A stretch of 64,000 nucleotides of DNA, from positions 744,001 through 808,000 of the forward strand of contig NZ_VDUY01000001.1 of NCBI RefSeq assembly GCF_008039575.1. The letters are read 5' to 3'. Source of the DNA: Zeimonas arvi (lineage in GTDB: Bacteria > Pseudomonadota > Gammaproteobacteria > Burkholderiales > Burkholderiaceae_E). Below, in pieces: positions 27,493-35,708 of the stretch (positions within the stretch are counted from its first letter, which is position 1; each line of letters begins with the position of its first letter). The position numbers were made by a program, and so were the translations under genes. Below the pieces are notes generated by a model that was given only the letters and a program-made list of their open reading frames with translations, had not been told where the DNA came from and ran no database searches.

Positions 27493-28881
27493 TCAGTGGT
27501 GCCCGTGCGCGCCGGGCTTGCGGACCTGCAGTTCGACGGGCGGTGAATGCGCGGCCCCGCCCGTCGCTCGCGGCGCCGCGAACGGCTCGCCTGTCCACTC
27601 GCGCGCCACGGTGCCCGGCGGGTGCGCGTACCAGCCCGGGTCGCGGTAGTCGTTCGCGGCGAGCCCTTCGCGCACCTTGACCACGGTGAACATGCCGCCC
27701 ATCTCGATCGGACCGAAGGGGCCGCGTCCGGTCATCATCGGCAGGGTGTTCGCCGGCAGCTCCATCTCCATCTCGCCCATGTCGGCCATGCCGCGATCGC
27801 CCATCGCCATGTAGCCGGGCACCAGACGCTCGATGCGCTTCGCGACCTCGCGGAAGTCGACACCGATCGTGGTCGGCACGTCGTGGCCCATCGCGTTCAT
27901 CGTGTGGTGCGACTTGTGGCAATGGAAGGCCCAGTCGCCCGGCGCGTTCGCGACGAACTCGATCGCGCGCATCTGTCCGACCGCGACGTCGGTCGTCACC
28001 TCGGGCCAGCGCGCGGTCTTCGGCACCCAGCCGCCGTCGGTGCCCGAGACTTCGAAGTCGTAGCCGTGCAGGTGGATCGGGTGGTTGGTCATCGTCAGGT
28101 TGCCGAAGCGGATCCGCACCCGGTCTCCCTTGCGCACGACCAGCGGGTCGATGCCCGGGAAGGCCCGGCTGTTCCAGGTCCACAGGTTGAAGTCGAGCAT
28201 CGTGTTGATCTTCGGCGTCGCCGACCCGGGCTCGATGTCGTAGGCGTTGATCAGGAAGACGAAGTCCCGGTCCACCTCGGCGTAGCCGCGCACCGCCTTC
28301 GGGTTCCTCGGGTGGACCACCAGGAAGCCCATCATCCCCATCGCCATCTGCACCATCTCGTCGGCGTGCGGGTGGTACATGAAGGTGCCCGACTTCGTCA
28401 TCTCGAATTCGTAGACGAAGGTCTTGCCAACCGGGATCTGCGGCTGCGTGAGGCCCCCGACGCCGTCCATGCCGCTGGGCAGCAGGATGCCGTGCCAGTG
28501 GATGGTCGTGTGCTCGGGCAGCCGGTTGGTGACGAAGATGCGCACCTTGTCGCCCTCGACGCACTCGATCGTCGGGCCCGGCGACTGGCCGTTGTAGCCC
28601 CAGAGGTTGGCGACCATGCCCGGCGCGATCTCGCGCTGCACCGGCTCGGCGACCAGGTGGAACTCCTTCCATCCGTCCTTGGCCCGCCACGGCGAAGTCC
28701 AGCCGTTCAGCGTGGCGACCGGCCGATAGGGGCGGCCATCGGGCGGCGCGAGCGGCGGCTGCATCGCCGCGCTGTCCATCTGCGGCGCCTCGGGGAGCGA
28801 GGCCGCCCCGGCCTTCGACACGAGGCCGGCGCCGAGCGCGAGCGCCGCGCCGCGGCCGAAGAACTGTCTGCGTGAAACCAT
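27493..28881 (-). CDS. copA: CopA-type periplasmic multicopper oxidase
   Basis: A 462-residue oxidase exported folded by Tat (SRRQFFGRG at residues 3-11). All copper motifs are intact: HWHG at 128-131, HPH at 170-172, HPIHLHG at 267-273 and HCHKSHHTMNAM at 320-331, with Cys321 as the type-1 cysteine. It oxidises Cu(I) to the less toxic Cu(II) in the periplasm, using O2. A Met-rich segment (about 358-383, e.g. MADMGEMEMELPANTLPMM) after the last motif is usual for this family branch. Start ATG 28881 is preceded by GGAAAACG. The frame runs on upstream but overlaps the TolC-type gene. Shorter than the roughly 600-residue Pseudomonas CopA. Confidence 0.93.
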   Translation of the reverse strand: MVSRRQFFGRGAALALGAGLVSKAGAASLPEAPQMDSAAMQPPLAPPDGRPYRPVATLNGWTSPWRAKDGWKEFHLVAEPVQREIAPGMVANLWGYNGQSPGPTIECVEGDKVRIFVTNRLPEHTTIHWHGILLPSGMDGVGGLTQPQIPVGKTFVYEFEMTKSGTFMYHPHADEMVQMAMGMMGFLVVHPRNPKAVRGYAEVDRDFVFLINAYDIEPGSATPKINTMLDFNLWTWNSRAFPGIDPLVVRKGDRVRIRFGNLTMTNHPIHLHGYDFEVSGTDGGWVPKTARWPEVTTDVAVGQMRAIEFVANAPGDWAFHCHKSHHTMNAMGHDVPTTIGVDFREVAKRIERLVPGYMAMGDRGMADMGEMEMELPANTLPMMTGRGPFGPIEMGGMFTVVKVREGLAANDYRDPGWYAHPPGTVAREWTGEPFAAPRATGGAAHSPPVELQVRKPGAHGHH

Positions 28882-28925
28882 GATTCGTTTTCCGTTCGTG
28901 GAGTCGGCTCGTTCGGCGGGCGCGC

Positions 28926-30338
28926 TCAGTGGGGCGCGCCCGCGCCGGCCTGCACCGTGGCGCCCTGCCCGGCCGCGGCCATGGCAGGCGCGACCTCGGC
29001 GCCGCCCGCGCCCAGCATGGCCGCCTGCATCCGCACGTCGGCAAGCCAGAAGTCGCGCTGCGCGGCGATGGCGGCGTTGACGGTGGCGGCCTTCTGGCCG
29101 GCGTCGGCCAACAGGTCGAACACGCCGATCAGCATCCCGTTGTACTTGCGCAGTTGCTCGTCGGAGATGCGCTTGCGCAGCGGGACGATCTCGTCCCGAT
29201 AGTGGCGCGCCAGCTCCCAGGCCGATCGCCAGCCCTGCCAGGACTCGCGCACCTCGGAACGCGCGTCGATGGCCACCCGCGCCGCCTCGGCCGCCGCCTG
29301 CATGTACAGCGACTCGGCCTTCGCCACCTTCGCCGTGCCCCAGTCGAAGAGCGGGATCGCGAGCTCCAGCTCGTAGCCGCGCATCCAGGCGTGGTCGCCT
29401 TCGCGCACCCGGGCGGGGCCGATCTCGAGCAGGCTGACGAAGCGGTTCGCGCGGGTCAGGCCGAGGGCCCGGGCCGTGCCTTCGAGCCCGGCGCGCGCAG
29501 CCGAGATGTCGAAGCGCTGGCGCATCGCCTGGTTTTCCAGGTCGCCTGCCTCGGCGAGCTGCTCCGGCAGCGCGGGCAGACGTTCGGGCAGCTTCAGCTC
29601 GGCGCGCGGTCCCCATACGCCGAGCGCGCGCACCAGCCGCTCGCGCGTCGCGACCGTATGCTGGCGGGCGCGCTCGAGTTGCGCGAGCGACTCCGCGTAG
29701 AAGAGCTGGTCGCGCGCCGCGCTGGCCTGCGGCCAGTTGCCCACGCGCGCCATCCGCACCGACAGGTCGCGGCCGATCTCGGCCGCCTCGACGACGTCGG
29801 CCAGGTAGCGCTCGGCCTCGCGGGCGGCGACCGCCTCGTACCACGCGGCGCGCGCCTCGAGCGCCACGCGGGCGACCGCGGCTGCGGCCGAGAGCCGGGC
29901 TGCCTCGAAGCGACGAGTCTCGACCTCCCGCGCGAGCGGCATCAGCAGCAGGCCGCCCAGGTCGAACAACAGCACGCCTTCGCGCTTGCTGTCGCCGGCG
30001 TCGTTGTCCACCTTCATCCAGGACAGCACCGGATTGCGCAGGCGGCCGGCCTGCACCAGGTCGGCCTCGGCCACGCCCAGCTGCGCGAAGCTCGCCTGCA
30101 GCGCCGGCGCGCCGAGCAGCGCGACCTTCGCCGCGGCATCGGCGTCGAGGATGCCGCTCAGCAGCCGCTCGACCTCGGCATCGACCTTGCGGCGCGATTC
30201 GTCGTCGCGCAGCGGCCCCACGGTCGTGCCGAAGCGCTCGGCCGCGAGCCGGCGGGCCGGGTCGAGTCCGCCGTCGGCCGAGAACTGCGCGCAACCGCCG
30301 AGGACGAGCATGAGGAGCGCCAGGGTGATCCCTTTCAT
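28926..30338 (-). CDS. TolC-family outer-membrane efflux lipoprotein
   Basis: A 470-residue protein with a lipoprotein signal (LVLGGC, Cys16) and two OEP repeats of long helices. The halves contain LRNPVLSWMKVDNDAGDSKR, RAAWYEAVAAREAERYLADV and, in the second repeat, ELELAIPLFDWGTAKVAKAE. TolC-type proteins form the outer-membrane duct of tripartite pumps. No RND pump or membrane-fusion gene is adjacent, so its partner must be elsewhere or absent. It overlaps the CusF-like gene by 4 nt (ATGA) and sits 44 nt before copA. Confidence 0.88.
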   Translation of the reverse strand: MKGITLALLMLVLGGCAQFSADGGLDPARRLAAERFGTTVGPLRDDESRRKVDAEVERLLSGILDADAAAKVALLGAPALQASFAQLGVAEADLVQAGRLRNPVLSWMKVDNDAGDSKREGVLLFDLGGLLLMPLAREVETRRFEAARLSAAAAVARVALEARAAWYEAVAAREAERYLADVVEAAEIGRDLSVRMARVGNWPQASAARDQLFYAESLAQLERARQHTVATRERLVRALGVWGPRAELKLPERLPALPEQLAEAGDLENQAMRQRFDISAARAGLEGTARALGLTRANRFVSLLEIGPARVREGDHAWMRGYELELAIPLFDWGTAKVAKAESLYMQAAAEAARVAIDARSEVRESWQGWRSAWELARHYRDEIVPLRKRISDEQLRKYNGMLIGVFDLLADAGQKAATVNAAIAAQRDFWLADVRMQAAMLGAGGAEVAPAMAAAGQGATVQAGAGAPH

Positions 30339-30997
30339 TTCGCGCCCTCCCGGACCCAGTCGATGATCACGAATGCCTGGCCGCGCTGCTCGACCCGGAA
30401 GCCGATCGTCTCGCCGACGCTCACCGCGTCGAGCAGGGCAGGATCGGCGACCTGGAACAGCATCGTCATCCCCGGCATCTCGAGCTTGGCGATCGGTCCG
30501 TGGCGCAGGCGCACGCGCTGCGCCTCCCGGTCGATCCGGAGCACGGTCGCCACCGCGTCGGCGCCGGCGGGGGCCGACGCACCGGACGACGCATCGGCGC
30601 CGCCGTGGCCGTGAGCGGCCGGCGCGGCCTGGGCCAGCGGCGGGCGCTCGGCCTGCGGCCCCGGCTCACGCCCGGCCTGCGGCGCGCCGGCCGGACGATC
30701 GTGGTCGACGAAGTCCCCCGAGTCGTCGAACAACCGCCGCCAGGGAAGCGGCTCGAGGGCGGGCAGCGGACGATAGCCGCCGGCCAGGCCCTGGCGCTGC
30801 GGCAGCGCGGTGGCAGGCGCTGCGGGGTCGAGCGGCGAAGCGGACGGGGCCGGCGCGGCCGGCGGCGCCGCCCGCGCGGCCGACGCCAGAACGGCCACGG
30901 ACAGGGCAAGCGCGGTGAACGTGGCCGCCGGAGTCGGAAGCGCTGCGCGCGAAGCGGCAGCGACGACGCGGGCGGCGCGTGATGCGAGTCTGGACAT
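30335..30997 (-). CDS. CusF-like periplasmic copper-binding protein with long Pro/Ala linker
   Basis: A 220-residue exported protein. After a signal peptide (LALSVAVLASAARA), residues of about 45-150 are Pro/Ala/Gly-rich with a HGHGG element. The last 75 residues form a CusF-type OB-fold: VLRIDREAQRVRLRHGPIAK and LEMPGMTMLFQVADPALLDA. PGMTMLF carries the Met ligands and a histidine lies in RHGPI. CusF hands Cu(I)/Ag(I) to Cus efflux pumps; here it may serve the TolC-type protein or CopA. Its stop overlaps the downstream gene by 4 nt. Confidence 0.87.
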   Translation of the reverse strand: MSRLASRAARVVAAASRAALPTPAATFTALALSVAVLASAARAAPPAAPAPSASPLDPAAPATALPQRQGLAGGYRPLPALEPLPWRRLFDDSGDFVDHDRPAGAPQAGREPGPQAERPPLAQAAPAAHGHGGADASSGASAPAGADAVATVLRIDREAQRVRLRHGPIAKLEMPGMTMLFQVADPALLDAVSVGETIGFRVEQRGQAFVIIDWVREGAK

Positions 30998-31150
30998 GAT
31001 TCACCTGAACGTCTCGGATGCCGGCCTGCCGCCGGGACGGCGGCGGGACCGGATGAGCCGGCGGGGGCGGCGTCATCCCGCCCGCGACCGGCAACGGCGG
31101 CCGTGAGGCCGCCCCGGGCCGGCGACGGTGCGCCGGTCCGCTATCCGCGT

Positions 31151-31519
31151 TCAGGCGATGGGAGGGGGATCCGGAGGAACCTGGTTCAGGCTGTCGAAGC
31201 GGTCTGCGCGGGAGGCCACCGCCGAGCAGGACGCCTCCGCCGGCGGCACCGAAGCGCCCGGCAACACCAGCGCGATCGACGATGCGAAGCAGAAGGCGCA
31301 GTCCACGCAACTCGCGGCATCGTGCGCGTCGGCCTTGGCGCAGGCGGCGGGCGCGGCATGCGCGGCCGATGCATGACCTTCCGGCGTGGCGTCGTGCCCG
31401 TGGCAAGCGTGCTGGCCCACCCCCGCCGCGACCTGCATGGGTGCCGACACCGCGAAGGCCGTCCCGAGCTGCAGCGGGAGCCACAGCGCGATCAGGGCGG
31501 CAATCAGGCGGCGGAACAT
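31151..31519 (-). CDS. DUF2946-like Cys/His-rich small exported protein
   Basis: About 122 residues. A hydrophobic N terminus (LIAALIALWLPLQLGTAFAV) is followed by His- and Cys-containing stretches (QHACHGHDATPEGHASAAH; AASCVDCAFCFASSIALVL). The CVDCAFC group is typical of DUF2946-type proteins found near copper genes in Proteobacteria, function unknown. I use ATG 31519; GTG 31567 adds 16 non-hydrophobic residues. It is 153 nt upstream of the CusF-like gene on the same strand and probably heads the copper cluster. Confidence 0.72.
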   Translation of the reverse strand: MFRRLIAALIALWLPLQLGTAFAVSAPMQVAAGVGQHACHGHDATPEGHASAAHAAPAACAKADAHDAASCVDCAFCFASSIALVLPGASVPPAEASCSAVASRADRFDSLNQVPPDPPPIA

Positions 31520-31599
31520 GGGCAAGGGCAGCGTCGGTCCGTGGGGTCGGTGACTTTCGACGCTCACTGCGTCGGGCGAATGAGTCTAGCATTACGCAC

Positions 31600-32469
31600 A
31601 TGAAGCAGTCCCCGGTCACGGCAAGGCTCCATCGCGCGGCGATCCTCGGGTTCGCGGCGCTGGCCGCGCTCGGGGCCGCGGCCTGTCCGTCCGCCGCGCG
31701 GGCGCAGCTGCCGCCCGCCCCCACCCCGGTGCCCGGCTCGCTGCTCGATCGCCCTCGGCCGGCGCCGGCTCCGCAAGCCTCGCCGGGCGACCCCGCCGGC
31801 ACCGGCGCCCCGCAGGCGCGGGCGGCACGGCGGATCGCCTTCGGCACTGCCTTCCGGGTGGGCGACGCGGGGCATCTGGTCACCAACCGCCACGTGGTGG
31901 ACGGCTGCACCGCGATCGGCATCGTGGCGGGCAACAAGGCCACGGGGAACCTGCGGCTGGTCGCCGCCGACCGCAAGCACGACCTGGCCCTGCTGGCCGG
32001 CGCGCCGGGGCCGTCCGGGGCGGTGCTGCGGGCCGACGACGACCCGGTGCAGGGCGAGGACGTGCTGGTCTACGGTTACCCCTTGCCGGGCATGCTGTCG
32101 GCCTCGGGCCAGCTCGGCGCCGGCATGGTCACCGCGCTGACCGGCATCCGCAACGACCCCGACCAGTTGCAGATCGACGCGCCGCTGCAGCAAGGCAACA
32201 GCGGCGGACCGTTGCTCGATCGGCGCGGCCAGGTGATCGGCGTGGTGTTCGCCAAGCTCAACGCGCTGCGCGTCGCCCAGCTGACCGGGGACCTGCCCCA
32301 GAACGTGAACTTCGCGGTGCGGCTCGCGCCGCTCAAGCGGCTGCTCGAGGCCAACGACGTGCGCTACGAGCTGGGCCCCGCCGACGGCCCCGCGCTGAGC
32401 AACCAGGAAGTGGCCGCGCGGGCGCGCGACTGGACCGTGCCGATCGCCTGCCAGCGGCAGCCCGGCTGA
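31600..32469 (+). CDS. Exported trypsin-like serine protease
   Basis: A 289-residue S1-type protease with a signal peptide ending near ARAQ (residue 36) and a Pro/Ala-rich linker (37-78). The triad is His98 (NRHVVDGC), Asp128 (RKHDLALL) and Ser201 (QQGNSGGPLLD). No PDZ domain follows, unlike DegP/DegS; the protein ends about 70 residues after the serine-containing strand. Target unknown. It is divergent from the copper cluster head and converges on the hybrid kinase with an 8-nt gap. Confidence 0.88.
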   Translation: MKQSPVTARLHRAAILGFAALAALGAAACPSAARAQLPPAPTPVPGSLLDRPRPAPAPQASPGDPAGTGAPQARAARRIAFGTAFRVGDAGHLVTNRHVVDGCTAIGIVAGNKATGNLRLVAADRKHDLALLAGAPGPSGAVLRADDDPVQGEDVLVYGYPLPGMLSASGQLGAGMVTALTGIRNDPDQLQIDAPLQQGNSGGPLLDRRGQVIGVVFAKLNALRVAQLTGDLPQNVNFAVRLAPLKRLLEANDVRYELGPADGPALSNQEVAARARDWTVPIACQRQPG

Positions 32470-32477
32470 CCCGGGTC

Positions 32478-35400
32478 TCAGGCGCCGCGATTCGGCTCGT
32501 CGAGCACCCTGCGAAGCTTCGCGGCGAGTTCCCCTCGGCGGTATGGCTTGCTCAACAGATGCACGCCCCGGTCGAGACGTCCGTGGTGAACGATCGCATT
32601 CTCCGTGTAGCCGGAGGTGAACAGCACTTTCAGGGCGGGCCACCGCGCCCTCGCCGTGTCGGCGAGTTGCCGCCCGTTCATGCCACCGGGCATCACGACA
32701 TCGGTGAACAGCAGATCGATGTCGGCGTTGCGCTCGAGCTCGGCCAGCGCCGCGCGGCCGGCGCTGGCTCCGGTGACCCGGTAGCCGAGGCCGCGGAGCT
32801 GCGCGATCAGGTGCTCCCGGACCAGGTCGTCGTCCTCGACGACCAGGATGTGTTCACCCCCGCCGATCACCCCGGCGCCGCGCGCCGGCGCAGGCTGATC
32901 GATCGAACCGGCCTTGACCCGCGGCAGATACAGCCTGGCCGTCGTGCCTTCGCCCTGCTCCGAGTAGATCCGCACATGGCCGCCCGACTGCTTCACGAAG
33001 CCGTAGACCATGCTGAGCCCCAGGCCGCTGCCCTTGCCCGCCTCCTTGGTGGTGAAGAAGGGGTCGAAGGCCCGGGCAACCACGTCCGGCGGCATGCCGG
33101 TGCCGGTGTCCGAGACCGAGACCATCACGTACTGGCCGGGCACGAGCTCGCCGTGCATCGCCGCATACTCCTCGTCGAGCGAGGCGTTGCCGGTCTCGAT
33201 GGTCAGCCGCCCGCCGTCCGGCATCGCATCGCGCGCGTTGATCACCAGGTTCAGCAGCGCGGACTCGAGCTGCGCGCCGTCGACCTCGGCGATCCACAAT
33301 CCCGCCGCGCGAACGAACTCGATCTCGATGTCCTCGGACAGGGTCCTGCGCAGCAGCCCGTCCATGCCGGCCACGAGCCGGTTCACGTCGATCGGACGCG
33401 GCTCGAGCGGCTGGCGGCGCGCGAACGCGAGCAGGCGATTCGTCAGCTCCGCGCCGCGCTCGGCGGCGGCGGCAGTCATGTCGGCCAGCTGCTTGCGCGA
33501 CGGCTGGTCGGCGAGCTCCTCGCAGAGCATCTCGCTGTTGCCGATGATCACGGTCAGCAGATTGTTGAAGTCGTGGGCGATGCCGCCGGTGAGCTGGCCG
33601 ATGGCCTCGAGCCGCTGCGACTGGCGCAGGCGTTCGTCGAGCTCCCGCCGCTCGGTGATGTCGGTCATCGACCCGAGCATCCGGACTGCCTTGCCGGCCC
33701 CGTCGCGGATCACGAAGCCCCGGTCGGCGACGGTCGCGTAACGGCCGTCCGCTCGGACGAACCGGTACTCGTCGGCCCAGGTCGTGGCGACGCCATCCAT
33801 CGCCGCGTGGATTCCGGCGGAGACTCGCGGCCGGTCGTCGGGATGGATCCGGCCCAGCCAGGACTCCGGGCCCGGCTCGAGCGACTCGCGCCGGAATCCG
33901 AACACGAGGTGCATGGCCTCGTTCCACCAGACCGTGCCGGCCCGCAGATCCCAGTCCCAGATGACATCGTTCGTCGCCCGGGCGATCAGCCGGAAGCGCT
34001 CCTCGCTGGCGCGCAGGGCCTCCTCCGCCCGGCGGCGTTCGGTCACGTCGCGAAAGTAGACGGCGAGGCCGCCCGCGGTCGGATAGGCAACGACCTCGAA
34101 CCAGCTGTCCAGGGGCGCGAAGTACTCGGTGAACCGCACCGTCTCCCTGGCCTGCACCGCCCGTTCGTACTGCTGCTGGAAGGTCGTGCCCACCGCCCCG
34201 GGAAACTCGTCCCACACCACGCGGCCGAGCAGTCCGGTTCGCGCCCGGCGCAGCAGCTTCTCGGCCTGCCCGTTCAGGAAGCTGAAGCGCCAGCATTCGT
34301 CGAGCGTGTAGAACGCATCGCTGATCTGCTCGAGCGTGCTGGCGAGCTGGCTCTCGGATGCCAGCTCCCGGGTGATGTCCTGGACGACGCCGATGAGCCG
34401 GCGATGTTCCTGCCCGCCCTCGAGCTCGGCCGCGCCGCGAACGTGGGCGATCGTCCCGTCGGGGCGCACCAGGCGATGCGCAAAATCCATGCGCCGCCTG
34501 CCCGATGCCAGGAACGCGTCGAGCGATGCCTGCAGCAGGTCCCGGTCCTCGGGATGCACCCGCTCGAGCTGGGCCGTCCAGCTGCCCGCGAATTCGCCTC
34601 GCCCGAGCCCGAAGATCCGGTACACGTTGTCCGACCACTGGACGGCCCGAGTGTCGACGTCCAGGCTCCAGATCCCGAAGCCGAGCATCCGCTTGGCCAG
34701 CCTGAGGTAGCCGTCCTCGGCCCGCATGCGCGTGCTTGCGGCAGTCGATTCGCGAACCGAGGAGAGCACTTCGCCGAGCGACCAGGCGACCGCGCCGGCG
34801 CTGTCCGGCGACGCGTCGGGTATCGCATCGCCGGCCGGGCCGCGGACCACCTCGGTGACGTCGGTGACCCGATGAATGATGTGCAGGATCGCGCCGTCCG
34901 GGGCCTTCGCCGGCGTGTTGACCGAGCTCCACCATCGTTCGACGAACCCGCCGCCGTGTTCGGGCGGCTGCGGAATCGGGTAGCGCTGGATGGCCATGAC
35001 GTCGGTCTGGCCGGTGGCCTCGACGCGCTCGAGCGATTCGCGCAGTTTCTGCACGCCGTCGCCGGACGGATCGGCCGGATCCGCCGGGAACGCGTCGAAC
35101 AACTGCCGACCCACGATGTCCCGGCGAGAGCGCATCGTCGCCTCGAGATAGGCGTCGCTGGCCGCAACGATCTCCCAGGTTCCGGGGGCGAGCACCAGGA
35201 AGGCGCCGGGGGCCGCCTCGAACAAGGTGCGGAACCGGTCCGCCGCGTCCTCGGCAAGGCGCCGGACCTCGCGCTCGCGCGCGAGCAGCGCGGCGTTCTC
35301 GCGCTCGATCGCGACCTGGTGGCTGACGTCGCGGCACGAGACCAGCCGCGCGCCGCGGCCGCGATACGCGACCTCGTGCGAGGTCACGTCGGCATGGATG

Positions 35401-35660
35401 ATCGCGCCCGACTTCAGTCGATGGCGCCAGACGCCGGAGTGGCTCAGCGCGGGCACTCCGGTGCGAACCACATCGGCGAGCGCGGGCACGTCCTCCGGCG
35501 GCCGGATGTCGGCGATCGTCAGCCGGAGGAACTCGTCGCGTGAATACCCGTAGGCGGCAACGGCGGCTCGGTTGACCTCGAGGATCGCGAGCGTCTCGCG
35601 ATCGTAGATCCACATCGGGACCGGATTGTTCTCGAAGAAGACCTCGGTGGTCAGCTCCAT
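32478..35660 (-). CDS. Soluble multi-PAS hybrid sensor histidine kinase
   Basis: A 1060-residue kinase with no membrane segment or signal peptide. Order: about five PAS domains (first from residue 5, FFENNPVPMWIYDRETLAIL; second near 145; third near 335 with FGIWSLDVDTRAVQWSDNVY; fourth near 455; fifth near 560 with DVIWDWDLRAGTVWWNEAMH), HisKA with the phospho-His at about 696 (GGIAHDFNNLLT), HATPase_c (NLVINARDAMPDGG; GKGSGLGLSMVYGF) and a C-terminal receiver with Asp at about 987 (LLFTDVVMPGGMNG). HDFNN is typical of HWE-like/FixL-related hybrid kinases in Proteobacteria. No adjacent response regulator with an output domain is present, so its partner and signal are unknown. Confidence 0.9.
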   Translation of the reverse strand: MELTTEVFFENNPVPMWIYDRETLAILEVNRAAVAAYGYSRDEFLRLTIADIRPPEDVPALADVVRTGVPALSHSGVWRHRLKSGAIIHADVTSHEVAYRGRGARLVSCRDVSHQVAIERENAALLAREREVRRLAEDAADRFRTLFEAAPGAFLVLAPGTWEIVAASDAYLEATMRSRRDIVGRQLFDAFPADPADPSGDGVQKLRESLERVEATGQTDVMAIQRYPIPQPPEHGGGFVERWWSSVNTPAKAPDGAILHIIHRVTDVTEVVRGPAGDAIPDASPDSAGAVAWSLGEVLSSVRESTAASTRMRAEDGYLRLAKRMLGFGIWSLDVDTRAVQWSDNVYRIFGLGRGEFAGSWTAQLERVHPEDRDLLQASLDAFLASGRRRMDFAHRLVRPDGTIAHVRGAAELEGGQEHRRLIGVVQDITRELASESQLASTLEQISDAFYTLDECWRFSFLNGQAEKLLRRARTGLLGRVVWDEFPGAVGTTFQQQYERAVQARETVRFTEYFAPLDSWFEVVAYPTAGGLAVYFRDVTERRRAEEALRASEERFRLIARATNDVIWDWDLRAGTVWWNEAMHLVFGFRRESLEPGPESWLGRIHPDDRPRVSAGIHAAMDGVATTWADEYRFVRADGRYATVADRGFVIRDGAGKAVRMLGSMTDITERRELDERLRQSQRLEAIGQLTGGIAHDFNNLLTVIIGNSEMLCEELADQPSRKQLADMTAAAAERGAELTNRLLAFARRQPLEPRPIDVNRLVAGMDGLLRRTLSEDIEIEFVRAAGLWIAEVDGAQLESALLNLVINARDAMPDGGRLTIETGNASLDEEYAAMHGELVPGQYVMVSVSDTGTGMPPDVVARAFDPFFTTKEAGKGSGLGLSMVYGFVKQSGGHVRIYSEQGEGTTARLYLPRVKAGSIDQPAPARGAGVIGGGEHILVVEDDDLVREHLIAQLRGLGYRVTGASAGRAALAELERNADIDLLFTDVVMPGGMNGRQLADTARARWPALKVLFTSGYTENAIVHHGRLDRGVHLLSKPYRRGELAAKLRRVLDEPNRGA

Positions 35661-35708
35661 CCCCTGCCTGCCAATCGTCGAAGGCGGCCGACCGGCCGCA
35701 GAACCCGG

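Noticed and set aside
31029-31043. CCGCCG/CGGCGG inverted repeat between the DUF2946-like and CusF-like genes
   Set aside because: Six-base GC stem with 3-nt loop and no U-tract; expected by chance in DNA of this composition.
32559-35543. A plus-strand open frame of 994 codons opposite the hybrid kinase
   Set aside because: Antisense artefact; the kinase frame contains all PAS, HisKA, ATPase and receiver motifs.
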